Notes under the pieces: model-generated | Told to the model about the DNA's origin: nothing | What the model saw: only the letters and a program-made list of their open reading frames with translations | Databases searched by the model: none | Translations under genes and position numbers: made by a program | Part shown: piece by piece, positions 19,580 through 28,524 of the stretch | Layout of the letters: every line of letters begins with the position of its first letter | How positions within the stretch are numbered: position 1 is the first letter of the stretch | NCBI RefSeq assembly: GCF_003315205.1 | Contig: NZ_QNRR01000017.1 | Location: 59,834 to 123,833 of the forward strand | Source of the DNA: Roseimicrobium gellanilyticum | GTDB taxonomy: Bacteria > Verrucomicrobiota > Verrucomicrobiia > Verrucomicrobiales > Verrucomicrobiaceae | Length of the DNA: 64,000 nucleotides | Reading direction: 5' to 3'

Positions 19580-20926
19580 TTATTTCCCCTGCATGGGGAG
19601 TTCTCTCACATTTGGCACGGGATACACCAGTGCCTGCACGAGCGTCTTTCCAATCACACGCGTCCTGCCGAAGATGAGTGGAGCGACCACGCATGACATG
19701 GTGACGCCACACACACTGGCCCACGCAGCGCCCTGGGCGCCGAACCTGGGAATCAGCATCAGGTTCAATCCAAAGTTGGTGGCGAAACCCAGCAACAGGA
19801 ACATCGGCTGCCACTTCAGCAAATTCTCCAACGTCAGGAAGCACGAGCCTGCGCCGCCGAGATAGCAAGGCACGAGCAGCAGCGCGTGTACTGCCAGCAC
19901 GGAAATGCTCGCCGCGTACTCCGGGCCATACACAACACCCACGGCAATGCTGCTGCCAAGAGAGAGTCCAGCAGCGCACAACCAGCCCAGGGCTCCACTG
20001 AGCTTCGCGTAGGCCAGGCGTGCCCTCGTGTAGCGCTCGGGATCATTCTTGCGCAGCATCACCAGCACAGGGAGCAGGGGAACTGATAGCAAAGTATTCA
20101 GGAAGAAGAGGCTTTCCGTGAACATGATGGCCGCACTGAAATAGCCTGCAGTCGCTTCGCCGTGATACGCGCGGAGCATGAGCACATCCATGCGGGACAT
20201 CAGCGCCATGAGCGCAGCATTGATCATGAGCGGGAGCGAATCACGCAGCACCTCCCAGCCAGCACGCCAGTCCACTTTCCAGCTCTTCAGCGACTCACCA
20301 CACTTGAAGTAGAGGATGACGTACCACGTCACGATGATGAGCAATCCCACGGCCTCGGCTGCCGCCACCCACACCACACCAGCACCGATTCCGGCGAAGA
20401 CAAACTGCCACAACCGTGAACCCAGCGAACCTGCAGTATTGGGAATCACCATGTACTGCAACTTTTGCCGGGACTGGAACCAACCGGAGATTACCGTCGG
20501 AAAACTAAAGAGCAGCTTTAGGCCGAAGACCAGCGTGGCAAACTTCACCACGTCCGCTCCAACATCCGCCGTCCAGAGGAAAGCCGCGAGCGCCAGCCAG
20601 CTCAGGAGACCGGTAACCGCAAGCAATGCCACCGTGCCGCCCATGATGCCCGACTCCTGTTCGGGACGCTCCAGCAATCGTTTGGTGAAGACACCCATGT
20701 CCACGCCCATGCCCACCACGCCGAAGTACATCACCATCGCCTGCGCGGTAGCCAGCACACCGACTTGCTCGGGTCCCAGCTTGCGTGCCACCCAGCCGGT
20801 CGTGACGACGCCAATGATGATCACGAAGACCTTCTGAAAGGTCATCCAGCCCATGTTTTTCAGGACCAGCCAGTTTCTGCGGGGACGCGGAAGGTCCGCC
20901 TCCGCGATGACATTTCCTTCACTCAT
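19580..20926 (-). CDS. polysaccharide flippase (Wzx/MATE-like, oligosaccharide flippase family)
   Basis: A 448-residue protein with about 12 transmembrane helices. Its N-terminal pattern is typical of the polysaccharide biosynthesis/MOP superfamily (NMGWMTFQKVFVIIIGVVTTGWVARKLGPEQ in parts, residues 18-50). It would move lipid-linked repeat units from the inner to the outer leaflet of the inner membrane. It lies directly upstream of the polymerase gene, which supports a Wzx/Wzy-dependent pathway for this cluster. Confidence 0.87.
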   Translation of the reverse strand: MSEGNVIAEADLPRPRRNWLVLKNMGWMTFQKVFVIIIGVVTTGWVARKLGPEQVGVLATAQAMVMYFGVVGMGVDMGVFTKRLLERPEQESGIMGGTVALLAVTGLLSWLALAAFLWTADVGADVVKFATLVFGLKLLFSFPTVISGWFQSRQKLQYMVIPNTAGSLGSRLWQFVFAGIGAGVVWVAAAEAVGLLIIVTWYVILYFKCGESLKSWKVDWRAGWEVLRDSLPLMINAALMALMSRMDVLMLRAYHGEATAGYFSAAIMFTESLFFLNTLLSVPLLPVLVMLRKNDPERYTRARLAYAKLSGALGWLCAAGLSLGSSIAVGVVYGPEYAASISVLAVHALLLVPCYLGGAGSCFLTLENLLKWQPMFLLLGFATNFGLNLMLIPRFGAQGAAWASVCGVTMSCVVAPLIFGRTRVIGKTLVQALVYPVPNVRELPMQGK

Positions 20927-21001
20927 GAAGACGATGCTTCATTTCGTTTGGCAGGCCGACAGGCTTCGTCGGCGAAAATGATTCTCTCAGTCCTCCGCGT
21001 C

Positions 21002-21577
21002 TCAGGACGCAAAGGCCTTCTCCACCCAGTCACAAAGGATGTGACCCACGAGGAGATGGCATTCTTGTGCGCGCGCCGTGACAGGTGATGGCGCACGGAA
21101 ACAAAGGTCCGCAACCTCGGCGCAACGGCCTCCACCCTCAGCAGTGAAAGCAACAGCGAGGCAGCCCTGCTTCTTTGCTTCGACCAGACCATTCACCACA
21201 TTGGCGCTGTTGCCGGAGGTACTGATGCCAATGACCACATCTCCTTTGCAGCCCAGTGCCTCCACCTGCCGTGCGTAAATGCTGTCGAACCCAAAGTCAT
21301 TGCCTCCCGCAGTGAGGATGCTGGTGTCCGTGGTGAGCGCGATGCCAGCCAGTGCCCTGCGATTCACGCGATATCGCACCACGAGTTCCGCTGCCAGATG
21401 CTGGGCATCCGCGGCACTGCCTCCATTGCCGAAGAACAACACCTTCCCACCGGCCTTCAAGCACTCCACCATGCGGCCGGCCAGGTCCTCGATGAATGGC
21501 ACGAATCCCGAGAGACGCTGCACCGCAGCGTGGTGCTCCGTGAGATGGGTTTCGATCAATGAGGCAGCGTTGCTCAT
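21002..21577 (-). CDS. gmhA: sedoheptulose 7-phosphate isomerase (GmhA)
   Basis: A 191-residue SIS-domain protein of usual GmhA length. The phosphosugar-binding site is seen in FFGNGGSAADAQHLAAEL, and a second substrate loop in IGISTSGNSANVV. It converts D-sedoheptulose 7-phosphate to D-glycero-D-manno-heptose 7-phosphate, the first step to ADP- or GDP-heptose for LPS core or heptose-containing surface glycans. The heptose kinase gene ends eight bases upstream, so the two form a small heptose operon at the head of the polysaccharide cluster. Confidence 0.92.
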   Translation of the reverse strand: MSNAASLIETHLTEHHAAVQRLSGFVPFIEDLAGRMVECLKAGGKVLFFGNGGSAADAQHLAAELVVRYRVNRRALAGIALTTDTSILTAGGNDFGFDSIYARQVEALGCKGDVVIGISTSGNSANVVNGLVEAKKQGCLAVAFTAEGGGRCAEVADLCFRAPSPVTARAQECHLLVGHILCDWVEKAFAS

Positions 21578-21584
21578 ACGAGGA

Positions 21585-22607
21585 TCACTCTTCGAATGCG
21601 GCCAGGAGTTCGGCAGGCGTCACACAGGCGGTGCCCAGCTTGCCCACCACAATGCCACTGGCATGATTTGCGACATCCGCAGCGGCCTCAGGGCTCATGC
21701 CCGAAGCAAGCGCCAGCGTCAGCACAGCAATGGCCGTATCCCCCGCGCCACTCACATCATAGACTTCGCGTGCACGCGTGGGAATGTGGTGTGGCTCGCT
21801 GCCTCGCTGGAAAAGCATCATGCCTTGCTCGCCGAGAGTCACCAGCACCATGTCCGTGCTCCAGCGCTCCAGCAAGGTGCTGCCCACGCGCTGCAATTCT
21901 TCATTCTGCTCCGGCGGCACCGGCAAATGGCTGTCCTCAATGCCCGCTGCGGCGAATGCCTCCAGGCGATTCGGCTTCACGAGATGCACACCACTCCAGG
22001 GAAGCGGATTGCGCGGCGACGGATCCACGGTCACCAGCAGATTCTTTTCTCTGGCCACACGGGTCACCACTTCCATCAGGGGCGCGGTGACGAAGCCCTT
22101 GCCATAATCCTCCAGAATGATGGCATCCAGCTTGTCTGCCAGAGCGCGGAGTTTCTCCTCCACCTCGCTCAGCTCTTCATCCGTCAGCTTCACGAGCTTC
22201 TCACGATCAACGCGAACAATCTGTTGCTGCCTCGCCACCACGCGTGATTTGGAGATCGTCCGGATGGTGTCACTCACCAGCATGGGTTCGGCACTTACCC
22301 CTTCTTCCTGCAGCAGTTGCTTGAGTTGCTGGCCCTGGATGTCCTGGCCAATCCTGCCCATCAGGAATACCGACTTCGTGAAGGCCGCGATGTTGCAGGC
22401 CACATTCGCCGCACCACCGGGGTTAAAGGATTCCTCGGACACCTCCACCACCGGCACCGGAGCTTCAGGAGAGATGCGTCTGACGTTCCCCCGCACAAAA
22501 TGATCCAGCATCACATCTCCAACCACGAGGATGCGGCGTGAGGAGAAGGTTTCGAGGTCGGCAGGCTTCACGCGGGAGTGTTTGCGGCGAGAGGATGGTT
22601 GGATCAA
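21585..22607 (-). CDS. D-glycero-beta-D-manno-heptose 7-phosphate kinase (HldE kinase domain, PfkB family)
   Basis: A 340-residue PfkB-type carbohydrate kinase matching the N-terminal half of HldE (RfaE1). It shows RRILVVGDVMLDHF, the GGAANVACN signature and the catalytic anion-hole motif DVSGAGDTA. No cytidylyltransferase-like domain follows, so the nucleotidyl transfer step must be encoded elsewhere. The frame begins at TTG 22607, directly after the DAHP synthase stop. A GTG at 22571 would give an N terminus closer to that of E. coli HldE; no Shine-Dalgarno sequence settles the choice. Confidence 0.88.
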   Translation of the reverse strand: MIQPSSRRKHSRVKPADLETFSSRRILVVGDVMLDHFVRGNVRRISPEAPVPVVEVSEESFNPGGAANVACNIAAFTKSVFLMGRIGQDIQGQQLKQLLQEEGVSAEPMLVSDTIRTISKSRVVARQQQIVRVDREKLVKLTDEELSEVEEKLRALADKLDAIILEDYGKGFVTAPLMEVVTRVAREKNLLVTVDPSPRNPLPWSGVHLVKPNRLEAFAAAGIEDSHLPVPPEQNEELQRVGSTLLERWSTDMVLVTLGEQGMMLFQRGSEPHHIPTRAREVYDVSGAGDTAIAVLTLALASGMSPEAAADVANHASGIVVGKLGTACVTPAELLAAFEE

Positions 22608-23684
22608 CTACGCGCTGGCAAATTTTGCGCGACGCGCGCGCACTGCTGCAGCCAGCTCATCGAATACGCCCAACGTCGTTTCCCAGGAAACACAGGCGTC
22701 TGTGATGCTTTGGCCGTACTTGAGTTCCTGGCCTGGCTTCACGCTCTGCTGTCCTTCGCACAGATGGCTTTCGATCATCACGCCGGTAATGCCGGTGCTT
22801 CCATTCACAAGCTGGCCCGCCACGTCACTGGCCACGAGGGGCTGGCGGCGATAGTCCTTGAGGCTGTTGCCGTGGCTGCAATCCACCATGAGGTGCGGGG
22901 GCAGACCGCGGGAGCGCAGTTGCTCCACCGCGTTTGCGACGCTGGCCGCATCGTAGTTTGGGGAAGCCTTGCCACCACGCAAAATCACATGGCACGCATC
23001 ATTGCCACGAGTTTGCACAATGGCTGCCGTGCCATGTTTCGTCACGGAAAGGAATACATGTGCGCCTGCCGCAGCGGCGATGGCATCGAGGGCGATCTGG
23101 ATATTGCCATCCGTGCCGTTCTTGAATCCCACCGGCATGGAGAGGCCGCTCGCCAGCTGGCGGTGCACCTGACTCTCCGTTGTGCGGGCGCCAATCGCGC
23201 CCCAAGACACCACGTCCGCAATGTACTGCGGCGTGATCACATCCAGAAACTCCGTCCCCGCCGGCACTCCCATAGCTGCGATTTGCACCAGCAGACGGCG
23301 TGCTTCACGCAGACCCGTATTGATGTCGAAACTCTCATCGAGATTCGGATCATTGATGAAACCCTTCCACCCCACGGTGGTCCGCGGCTTCTCAAAATAG
23401 ACGCGCATCACAAGTTCAAGATCGGCGGAGTACTTGCCGCGCGCTTCCTTCAGCAGGCCCGCGTATTCCAGGGCGGACTTCGAGTCGTGAATGGAGCAAG
23501 GCCCCACCACCACCAGCAGCCGATCGTCACGCCCCATCATGATGTCTTGATTGATCTGACGGGAGCGCGTCACAAAGTCTTCACCAGCGGCGTCCAGCGC
23601 CAGTTGCTTCATGAAAACAGAGGGAGGCACGAGGTCGCTGATGTCCTCGATGCGCAGATCGTCCGTGCGGTGTTTTTCGCTCAT
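22608..23684 (-). CDS. 3-deoxy-7-phosphoheptulonate (DAHP) synthase, class I
   Basis: A 358-residue enzyme, the usual length for AroF/AroG/AroH. It shows VVVGPCSIHD near residue 55, GARTTESQVHR, the phosphoenolpyruvate-binding region KNGTDGN and the metal-binding DCSHGNS near the C terminus. It condenses phosphoenolpyruvate and erythrose 4-phosphate, the first step of the shikimate pathway. The ATG at 23684 was chosen as the family start (MSEKHRTDDLRI); upstream in-frame sequence is Arg-rich and not conserved. Which aromatic amino acid inhibits it cannot be told. It adjoins the heptose kinase gene with no gap, so the two are probably co-transcribed. Confidence 0.93.
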   Translation of the reverse strand: MSEKHRTDDLRIEDISDLVPPSVFMKQLALDAAGEDFVTRSRQINQDIMMGRDDRLLVVVGPCSIHDSKSALEYAGLLKEARGKYSADLELVMRVYFEKPRTTVGWKGFINDPNLDESFDINTGLREARRLLVQIAAMGVPAGTEFLDVITPQYIADVVSWGAIGARTTESQVHRQLASGLSMPVGFKNGTDGNIQIALDAIAAAAGAHVFLSVTKHGTAAIVQTRGNDACHVILRGGKASPNYDAASVANAVEQLRSRGLPPHLMVDCSHGNSLKDYRRQPLVASDVAGQLVNGSTGITGVMIESHLCEGQQSVKPGQELKYGQSITDACVSWETTLGVFDELAAAVRARRAKFASA

Positions 23685-23926
23685 GTCAGGTTCCGCCCCG
23701 ATGCGGGGAGCCTGCAAAATCGCCGGGAGCCCATGCCGTGCAAGTGATTCGTCATGCAGCGGGAAATTCGCTGCTTTTCTCCGCTCAAGCTGCCGCCACC
23801 GGTCGTCTGGTGTGTTCCCAAGACCGTCGCGGCATCGCGTCGTACTGAGCTCAGATGCCAGACACATGCGTGCAGACGGCGGGGCTCGATGTCCTTCGGC
23901 GCCATCCGCCACAGGGACCGATTCTT

Positions 23927-23942
23927 TTCGCAATTTTGCGAA
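23927..23942. promoter_or_regulatory. palindromic operator or leader hairpin
   Basis: TTCGCAA-TT-TTGCGAA is a perfect seven-base inverted repeat with a two-base centre. It lies about 30 bases downstream of the candidate -10 box on the minus strand, where a repressor or a transcript hairpin could act on the DAHP synthase gene. Confidence 0.45.
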
Positions 23943-23972
23943 GGGAGTATCGATGTATGGAAACGGGGCCGA

Positions 23973-23978
23973 ATTATA
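23973..23978 (-). promoter_or_regulatory. candidate -10 promoter box
   Basis: On the minus strand the hexamer reads TATAAT, a perfect sigma-70-type -10 box inside an AT-rich stretch. The -35 region at normal spacing is a poor match to TTGACA. Transcription from here would give a leader of about 280 bases before DAHP synthase. Confidence 0.35.
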
Positions 23979-24092
23979 GTAATTTTACTCTCAGAAGTGC
24001 GCTTGGAAAGTCGATTTACCACAAATTTAAAACTTTCCTTAGCCTCGCGTTGCAATCAGAGGCGCAGCTATCTAAGCCATTTTTTAGAGCAA

Positions 24093-24635
24093 TTACTTGT
24101 CTGTGAACGAATCACGCGGACTTCGACTGCTCAGGAGCTTGGAAGAGGGTACTTCCACCAAGCTCTGCCGACCAAGGAACTCGAGTAGGATTTTCACCCG
24201 GTTCTCTCCACTGGTCATACTTTCTACAATACCCTTGAGGCCTCTCATGGGCCCCTCTGCCACCTCCACCGTGTCGCCCACATTCACGCCGTGGCTGACC
24301 TCACGCACTTCCATGCCCTGCATTTCAGCACGCAGCTCCTCCAGGGTTTGCTCCGGTATCGGTACCGGTGTTCCGCCAAAACCCACCACCCCAATGACAT
24401 GATTGGCGTGTTTTACCGCGCGATACCGCGAAGCAAGATCAAATCTGGCGAAGAAATAACTCGGGAAGAGCGCCTCCGTGAACCACACCTTCCCCCGCGG
24501 TGTGCTGCGCTGAAATCGAATGCGGGGGCAAAATGTCTCCACTTCCCCAAAAGCAGCAAGCCCCGCCGCCGCCAGATGCTCGGTCTTCGGCTTCGTGTGG
24601 ACGCAGTACCACTGGGGGTTGGGTGATTCAGACAT
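24093..24635 (-). CDS. NusG-family transcription (anti)termination protein, RfaH/UpxY-like
   Basis: A 180-residue NusG paralogue. The N-terminal NGN domain shows WYCVHTKPKTE and LFPSYFFARFD. The C-terminal KOW motif is seen in VNVGDTVEVAEGPMRGLKGIVE near residues 120-140. The housekeeping nusG normally sits beside secE and ribosomal protein genes; here it lies at the head of a minus-strand run into a surface polysaccharide cluster. That placement is the hallmark of specialised paralogues such as RfaH and UpxY, which help RNA polymerase through long polysaccharide operons. The specialised role is inference from position. Separation from the AsmA-like gene upstream is 79 bases. Confidence 0.85.
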   Translation of the reverse strand: MSESPNPQWYCVHTKPKTEHLAAAGLAAFGEVETFCPRIRFQRSTPRGKVWFTEALFPSYFFARFDLASRYRAVKHANHVIGVVGFGGTPVPIPEQTLEELRAEMQGMEVREVSHGVNVGDTVEVAEGPMRGLKGIVESMTSGENRVKILLEFLGRQSLVEVPSSKLLSSRSPRDSFTDK

Positions 24636-24643
24636 GGTGAGTC

Positions 24644-24663
24644 AAAACAGCGCCTGAAGGCGC
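24644..24663 (-). terminator. possible weak intrinsic terminator after the AsmA-like gene
   Basis: On the minus strand GCGCCT-TC-AGGCGC forms a short GC-rich hairpin followed by TGTTTT, between the AsmA-like stop and the nusG-like start. The T-run is short, so it may act as a partial terminator or attenuator. Confidence 0.4.
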
Positions 24664-24714
24664 CCGCTGCGCAAGTCGAAAAGTGCAGCGAAAGAGACAT
24701 CGACATCGCGGAGG

Positions 24715-27381
24715 TTATTTTCTCATGGGCACCGCCGGCCGGCTGGGACGCGTCTCACGAGGCGGTGGCTCATCCTGAATCAGCGGGGCCTCGCCGGAGC
24801 GGCGGAATTCATCCCGCGCCTTGCTTCCACTGAAGTACTTGGGCCGCCAGTCTGGCGAGCCCACGCTCCCCTCGCCCACATACTCAAGGATCTCACTCAC
24901 GGGAAAGAGCACCAATCCCGGCAGACCACGGGCCTTTGCCTTGGCTTCGAACTGGATTCGGTCCTCCAGGAAGTCCACCTTGCCATTCACCACCAGGCGG
25001 AAGACGCCCGTGAGCGCTTCAAAATCTGCCGTGGTCGCAAAGCCATCTGCCACCGTGAAGCTGCAGTCTGCTTCCTTGGCAATGTTGTATCCCTTGATAG
25101 GCCGGGGCAGCACCGCGCCAAGCAAAGGCGTGAGCGGTCCAAGGATGGGCACGGCGTAGAGATTGCCATTGAGAATGACGAGAGCGCCTTTCCCTTGCAA
25201 CGTCCGCCAGTCCCCCAGGCGCCCCGAGAACTGGAGATGCCCGGTGAGGTCCCCCTCTGACGTCTCCCTTGGCGAATACACACGAGCAAACTTGTTCAAG
25301 CTGATCGCGTCCACGCGCAACTCGCCCGAGTACGGTTGCGGCTCACGATTGTCATCCAGCTTTCCACGGAGCTTGTAGCGCCCGTCCAGAAGATCGGACT
25401 GGGTGTCAAATTCCACCTGGCCGCTCTTGCAGATCACGGAGGCGCGGAGGTTCTCGAAAGGGAGCGGTTTGCCGAAGACCTCATACGGAAAACTGTTCGC
25501 ACGGAATTCCACCGTGTAGTCATTCACTTCAGGTCGCAGATCCGCCGTGCCCTTGCAGGCCATGCCTTCTCCATACAGTCCGCCAGAGACATCGTACGTG
25601 AGCACAGGGCCGGTGAACTTCAAATCTCCCACCGGCCTGCTGATGACGTAGTCCTCCCCAAAGAGTGGATAGTGCGCCGTGCCATCACTCCGGAATCTCA
25701 CGTGCAGGTCCGTTCCTTCCTTGATCCCGATGATGCCATCCAGTTCCACATGAGGATGTTTGTCGAAGCGGTATTTCGCAATATTCTCCGCAGTCTTGGT
25801 GGCGAAGCAGGAGGTCAATGCCACGGGATCCACCGTGCTCGTCACACCGGTAAGCGTGACCGTGCGTTTGATATCGTTGCACGCCACGTGCTTGGCCACC
25901 GCGCGCCCCTCCGGTCTCTCGATGGTGAGATCATGGTACTCGTGGTGCGGCCCCTGGAACTTGACGTTTGCCGTCACTCGCTGGAAATCGACGCCTCGAT
26001 ACCGGAACCGGTGCACTTCTGCGCGCCCCTTGTTCTGGCACCGATCAATTCTTGGCTCCGGCCCCTCGCCCTCCACTTCGAACCAGATGGCAGATTCTGG
26101 TCCAAAAGAGAAGCGTTGCAGAATCTCCTTCGTTTGCGGCAGCCTCAGGAAGGGCAGGAATACATTGGGATCCATCTGCAGCAGCGCACGGTAGCGAAAG
26201 CTCTCATCCTTTTTCCAGAGAGCCTGCAGCCCCAGCGTTCCGGATTCATGACGCAGCAGCACGTCTCTGAGGTAGCAGCCCTTGGGTGAGATCCCATAGT
26301 CCACTTCCAGGCCATCCAGGACCACACCGCGACTGGAGAAACGGCGCGCACGAATATTGCCCACACAGTCCAGCGGCACGAAGGCGCCCTCCGGCACGGC
26401 TGCGCCCAGCAGGAGGCTGCCCTCCGCCGTGAGTTCCACCGGTTCATAAAAGACAATTTCGCGGAACTCATCCATCTCCGTGATCGCAAGGGCGAGCCCG
26501 GGAAGATCCGCAGAGGAACGCACGCGAAAATCCACCTTGTCCCCACCGAGACTCCAGGTGGCTCCGGCTTCGAGTTCACCGAGGTGATCCTTGATGCGCA
26601 GCCGGGTGAGATCCACCTGCTCGCCTGCGTAGCTCGCGACCGCTTCGATTTGATCGCAGACATAATCGCCGTGACGCAGATTCTGGGCCGTGAGACGCAT
26701 CGTGGCGTTCAATTCCTCAGGCTTTTCGAGGTCGCCATTCACCTCCACCTCCAGCCGCGGCACATGCGCGGATTCGAAATGTTTCAGCATGCGCGCTGCC
26801 TCGACGATGAGGTCCCGCCGCGCCTTGATGGCCGCCATGCGCTTGCGTTTGCGGTCCTCCGCACTCTTTTCATCCTCCAGTTCCTTGTCCGACGGCGGAC
26901 GAAGCAGCGAGCCACTCACATGCACACGCAGGCCAAAGAGCGTGCCTTCCGCCCTGCGGATCTCCATGCGATCCCCAATGAGATAGAGGCGCGCATCCAG
27001 GGCTTTGATGGTGAGTTTTTCCGAGTTGGGATCCTCAGGATCCAGCGGGAAGGACAGATCCGCATCCCGGAGATCCAGCCCTTCCAGGAAGAGCTCGTCC
27101 TTCATCATCTTGCTGTAGTCCAGGTCCAGGTGCAGACGGTCCACGTCCGCCAGCAGCACCTTGTACTTCTTGTCCTGATACACCCTGATACCACGCGCCA
27201 CCAGCCCCTCCAGCGGATCGAGCGTCAGCTTGTCCAGCGTGAGATAGACACCCCGGCTTTCAAACTGCTGCATCACGAAGCTGCGCCACTTTCTGGAAAA
27301 GCCGTCACTGCGCACATATGCCGCAGCGCTGCCGACGGAGATCAGCAGGGCCAGCATGACAAGACGACGGAACCAACGCAT
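24715..27381 (-). CDS. AsmA-like outer-membrane biogenesis protein
   Basis: An 888-residue protein with one N-terminal membrane anchor (residues 1-25, FRRLVMLALLISVGSAAAYV) and a long, mostly beta-rich periplasmic body. The C-terminal part (GDWRTLQGKGALVILNGNL in parts, then LEYVGEGSVGSPDWRPKYF) matches the end of AsmA/YhdP-type proteins, which are bridge-like lipid carriers between inner and outer membrane. ATG 27381 is chosen because it starts at MRWFRRLVML; an earlier in-frame start at 27453 would add a Lys/Arg-rich extension and leave almost no room for promoters before the divergent hydrolase gene. A short Lys/Glu-rich stretch near residue 170 (KELEDEKSAEDRKRKR) may be a flexible insert. 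Confidence 0.75.
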   Translation of the reverse strand: MRWFRRLVMLALLISVGSAAAYVRSDGFSRKWRSFVMQQFESRGVYLTLDKLTLDPLEGLVARGIRVYQDKKYKVLLADVDRLHLDLDYSKMMKDELFLEGLDLRDADLSFPLDPEDPNSEKLTIKALDARLYLIGDRMEIRRAEGTLFGLRVHVSGSLLRPPSDKELEDEKSAEDRKRKRMAAIKARRDLIVEAARMLKHFESAHVPRLEVEVNGDLEKPEELNATMRLTAQNLRHGDYVCDQIEAVASYAGEQVDLTRLRIKDHLGELEAGATWSLGGDKVDFRVRSSADLPGLALAITEMDEFREIVFYEPVELTAEGSLLLGAAVPEGAFVPLDCVGNIRARRFSSRGVVLDGLEVDYGISPKGCYLRDVLLRHESGTLGLQALWKKDESFRYRALLQMDPNVFLPFLRLPQTKEILQRFSFGPESAIWFEVEGEGPEPRIDRCQNKGRAEVHRFRYRGVDFQRVTANVKFQGPHHEYHDLTIERPEGRAVAKHVACNDIKRTVTLTGVTSTVDPVALTSCFATKTAENIAKYRFDKHPHVELDGIIGIKEGTDLHVRFRSDGTAHYPLFGEDYVISRPVGDLKFTGPVLTYDVSGGLYGEGMACKGTADLRPEVNDYTVEFRANSFPYEVFGKPLPFENLRASVICKSGQVEFDTQSDLLDGRYKLRGKLDDNREPQPYSGELRVDAISLNKFARVYSPRETSEGDLTGHLQFSGRLGDWRTLQGKGALVILNGNLYAVPILGPLTPLLGAVLPRPIKGYNIAKEADCSFTVADGFATTADFEALTGVFRLVVNGKVDFLEDRIQFEAKAKARGLPGLVLFPVSEILEYVGEGSVGSPDWRPKYFSGSKARDEFRRSGEAPLIQDEPPPRETRPSRPAVPMRK

Positions 27382-27486
27382 GAAAGGCCAGCATAGCCGC
27401 GCTTTGCCCGCCTGAAAAGCGGGTGTAGGCCGCTTTTCTCGCGTCATTTCCATTTTCCCCCGGCGGATTTCCTCTTAGTATCGGCC

Positions 27487-28509
27487 ATGCTCTCTCTCAC
27501 GGTTCTTGGCAGCGGCAGTTCTGGAAACTGCGCCGTCATCCGCACGGATAGAACCCGCCTGCTCATCGACGCCGGCCTGAGCGGTCGCCAAATCATGCTC
27601 CGCCTGGAGGCTGTGGGGATGAAACTGGAGGATCTGGATGGCGTGCTCCTCACGCATGAGCATTGCGACCACACCGCCGGCCTGGAAATTCTCTGCAGGA
27701 AGCATCAAGTTCCCCTGTTTGCCACCCCGCTGACTCAGGAGGCGCTTCAGCAGGGCACGTTCCGCAAGGCTTCGCCACGGTGGAAACTCATGCAAACAGG
27801 GGCTCCGTTCGACTTCCAGGACCTACGCATTGAGTGTTTCCCTGTACCTCATGATGCTGCCGACCCCGTGGGCTTTGTCATCACGGATGAGGAGTCACGT
27901 CTCGGAGTGCTGAGCGACGTGGGTTTCGTCACGAACTTGATCCGTGATCGCCTTCGCGGTGCTCACACTCTCTTCGTCGAGGCGAACTACGACGGCCCGC
28001 TTCTCGAGGCCGACACAAAGCGCCCGTGGGCCACAAAGCAACGCATCAGCGGTCGCCACGGTCATCTCTCGAACGAGCAAACGGCCGAACTGCTGCAGGC
28101 TCTGGCGCACGAAGACCTGCACCACGTGGTACTCGGCCACTTGAGCGACGACTGCAATTGCCCTGACATTGCGCTCAAGAAAATGACTGCCGTGCTACGC
28201 AGTGCGGGAGCCATGGATACCAACGTGGTCTGCGCGAAGCGCAGCGTTCCCTTGCCTTGGATGGAAGTAGCACGCCGCCGCGTCATGCATTCACTTCCCG
28301 CTGCCGTAGCTCCCACTGCTCCTGTGAGTGCGACACCTGAAGTCGAGCCGTTCCCTTCAGAAGTGAATGTGGTGGCCGAGGTGGAGGACACCTACCGGGC
28401 CTTCTCCACATCGGTTCCCAATGCTCCAACAGCACCACAGCGAAGGAAGCAGCTTTCTCATCGACGAGAAGAACAGCCTGATTTTTGGCTAGATACTGGT
28501 GTGGCTTGA
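27487..28509 (+). CDS. MBL-fold metallohydrolase, YycJ/WalJ-like
   Basis: A 340-residue metallo-beta-lactamase fold enzyme. The metal-binding motif HEHCDH lies near residues 58-63 (LLTHEHCDHTAGLE). Further family stretches are SSGNCAVIRTD at the N terminus and VLGHLSDDCN in the second half. The first 265 residues match WalJ/YycJ-type proteins, which have been linked to nuclease activity. The last 75 residues are a Pro/Ala-rich, probably disordered tail not typical of the family. It diverges from the AsmA-like gene and is followed after 15 bases by a small membrane-anchored protein. Confidence 0.87.
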   Translation: MLSLTVLGSGSSGNCAVIRTDRTRLLIDAGLSGRQIMLRLEAVGMKLEDLDGVLLTHEHCDHTAGLEILCRKHQVPLFATPLTQEALQQGTFRKASPRWKLMQTGAPFDFQDLRIECFPVPHDAADPVGFVITDEESRLGVLSDVGFVTNLIRDRLRGAHTLFVEANYDGPLLEADTKRPWATKQRISGRHGHLSNEQTAELLQALAHEDLHHVVLGHLSDDCNCPDIALKKMTAVLRSAGAMDTNVVCAKRSVPLPWMEVARRRVMHSLPAAVAPTAPVSATPEVEPFPSEVNVVAEVEDTYRAFSTSVPNAPTAPQRRKQLSHRREEQPDFWLDTGVA

Positions 28510-28524
28510 AGGTTTGATGCGCTC

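Larger units (their letters stand above)
23685..24092 (-). other. 408-base intergenic leader with regulatory signals
   Basis: No convincing gene is seen. The half nearer the nusG-like gene is AT-rich; the half nearer the DAHP synthase gene is GC-rich. It holds a candidate -10 box, a perfect 16-base palindrome, and a small hairpin CCCCGATGCGGGG (23696-23708) twelve bases before the DAHP synthase ATG. The length suggests a long untranslated leader for the DAHP synthase and possibly the polysaccharide operon. Confidence 0.6.

Noticed and set aside
23784..23801. Minus-strand GGTGGCGGCAGCTTGAGC, resembling the ops element recognised by RfaH.
   Set aside because: Only the GGCGG and AGC parts match; several key positions differ, and such GC-rich words are expected by chance here.
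23685..23933. N-terminal extension of the DAHP synthase frame up to 23933.
   Set aside because: It begins with a TTG codon, is Arg-rich, and known DAHP synthases start near MSEKHRTDDL; the shorter form has normal length.
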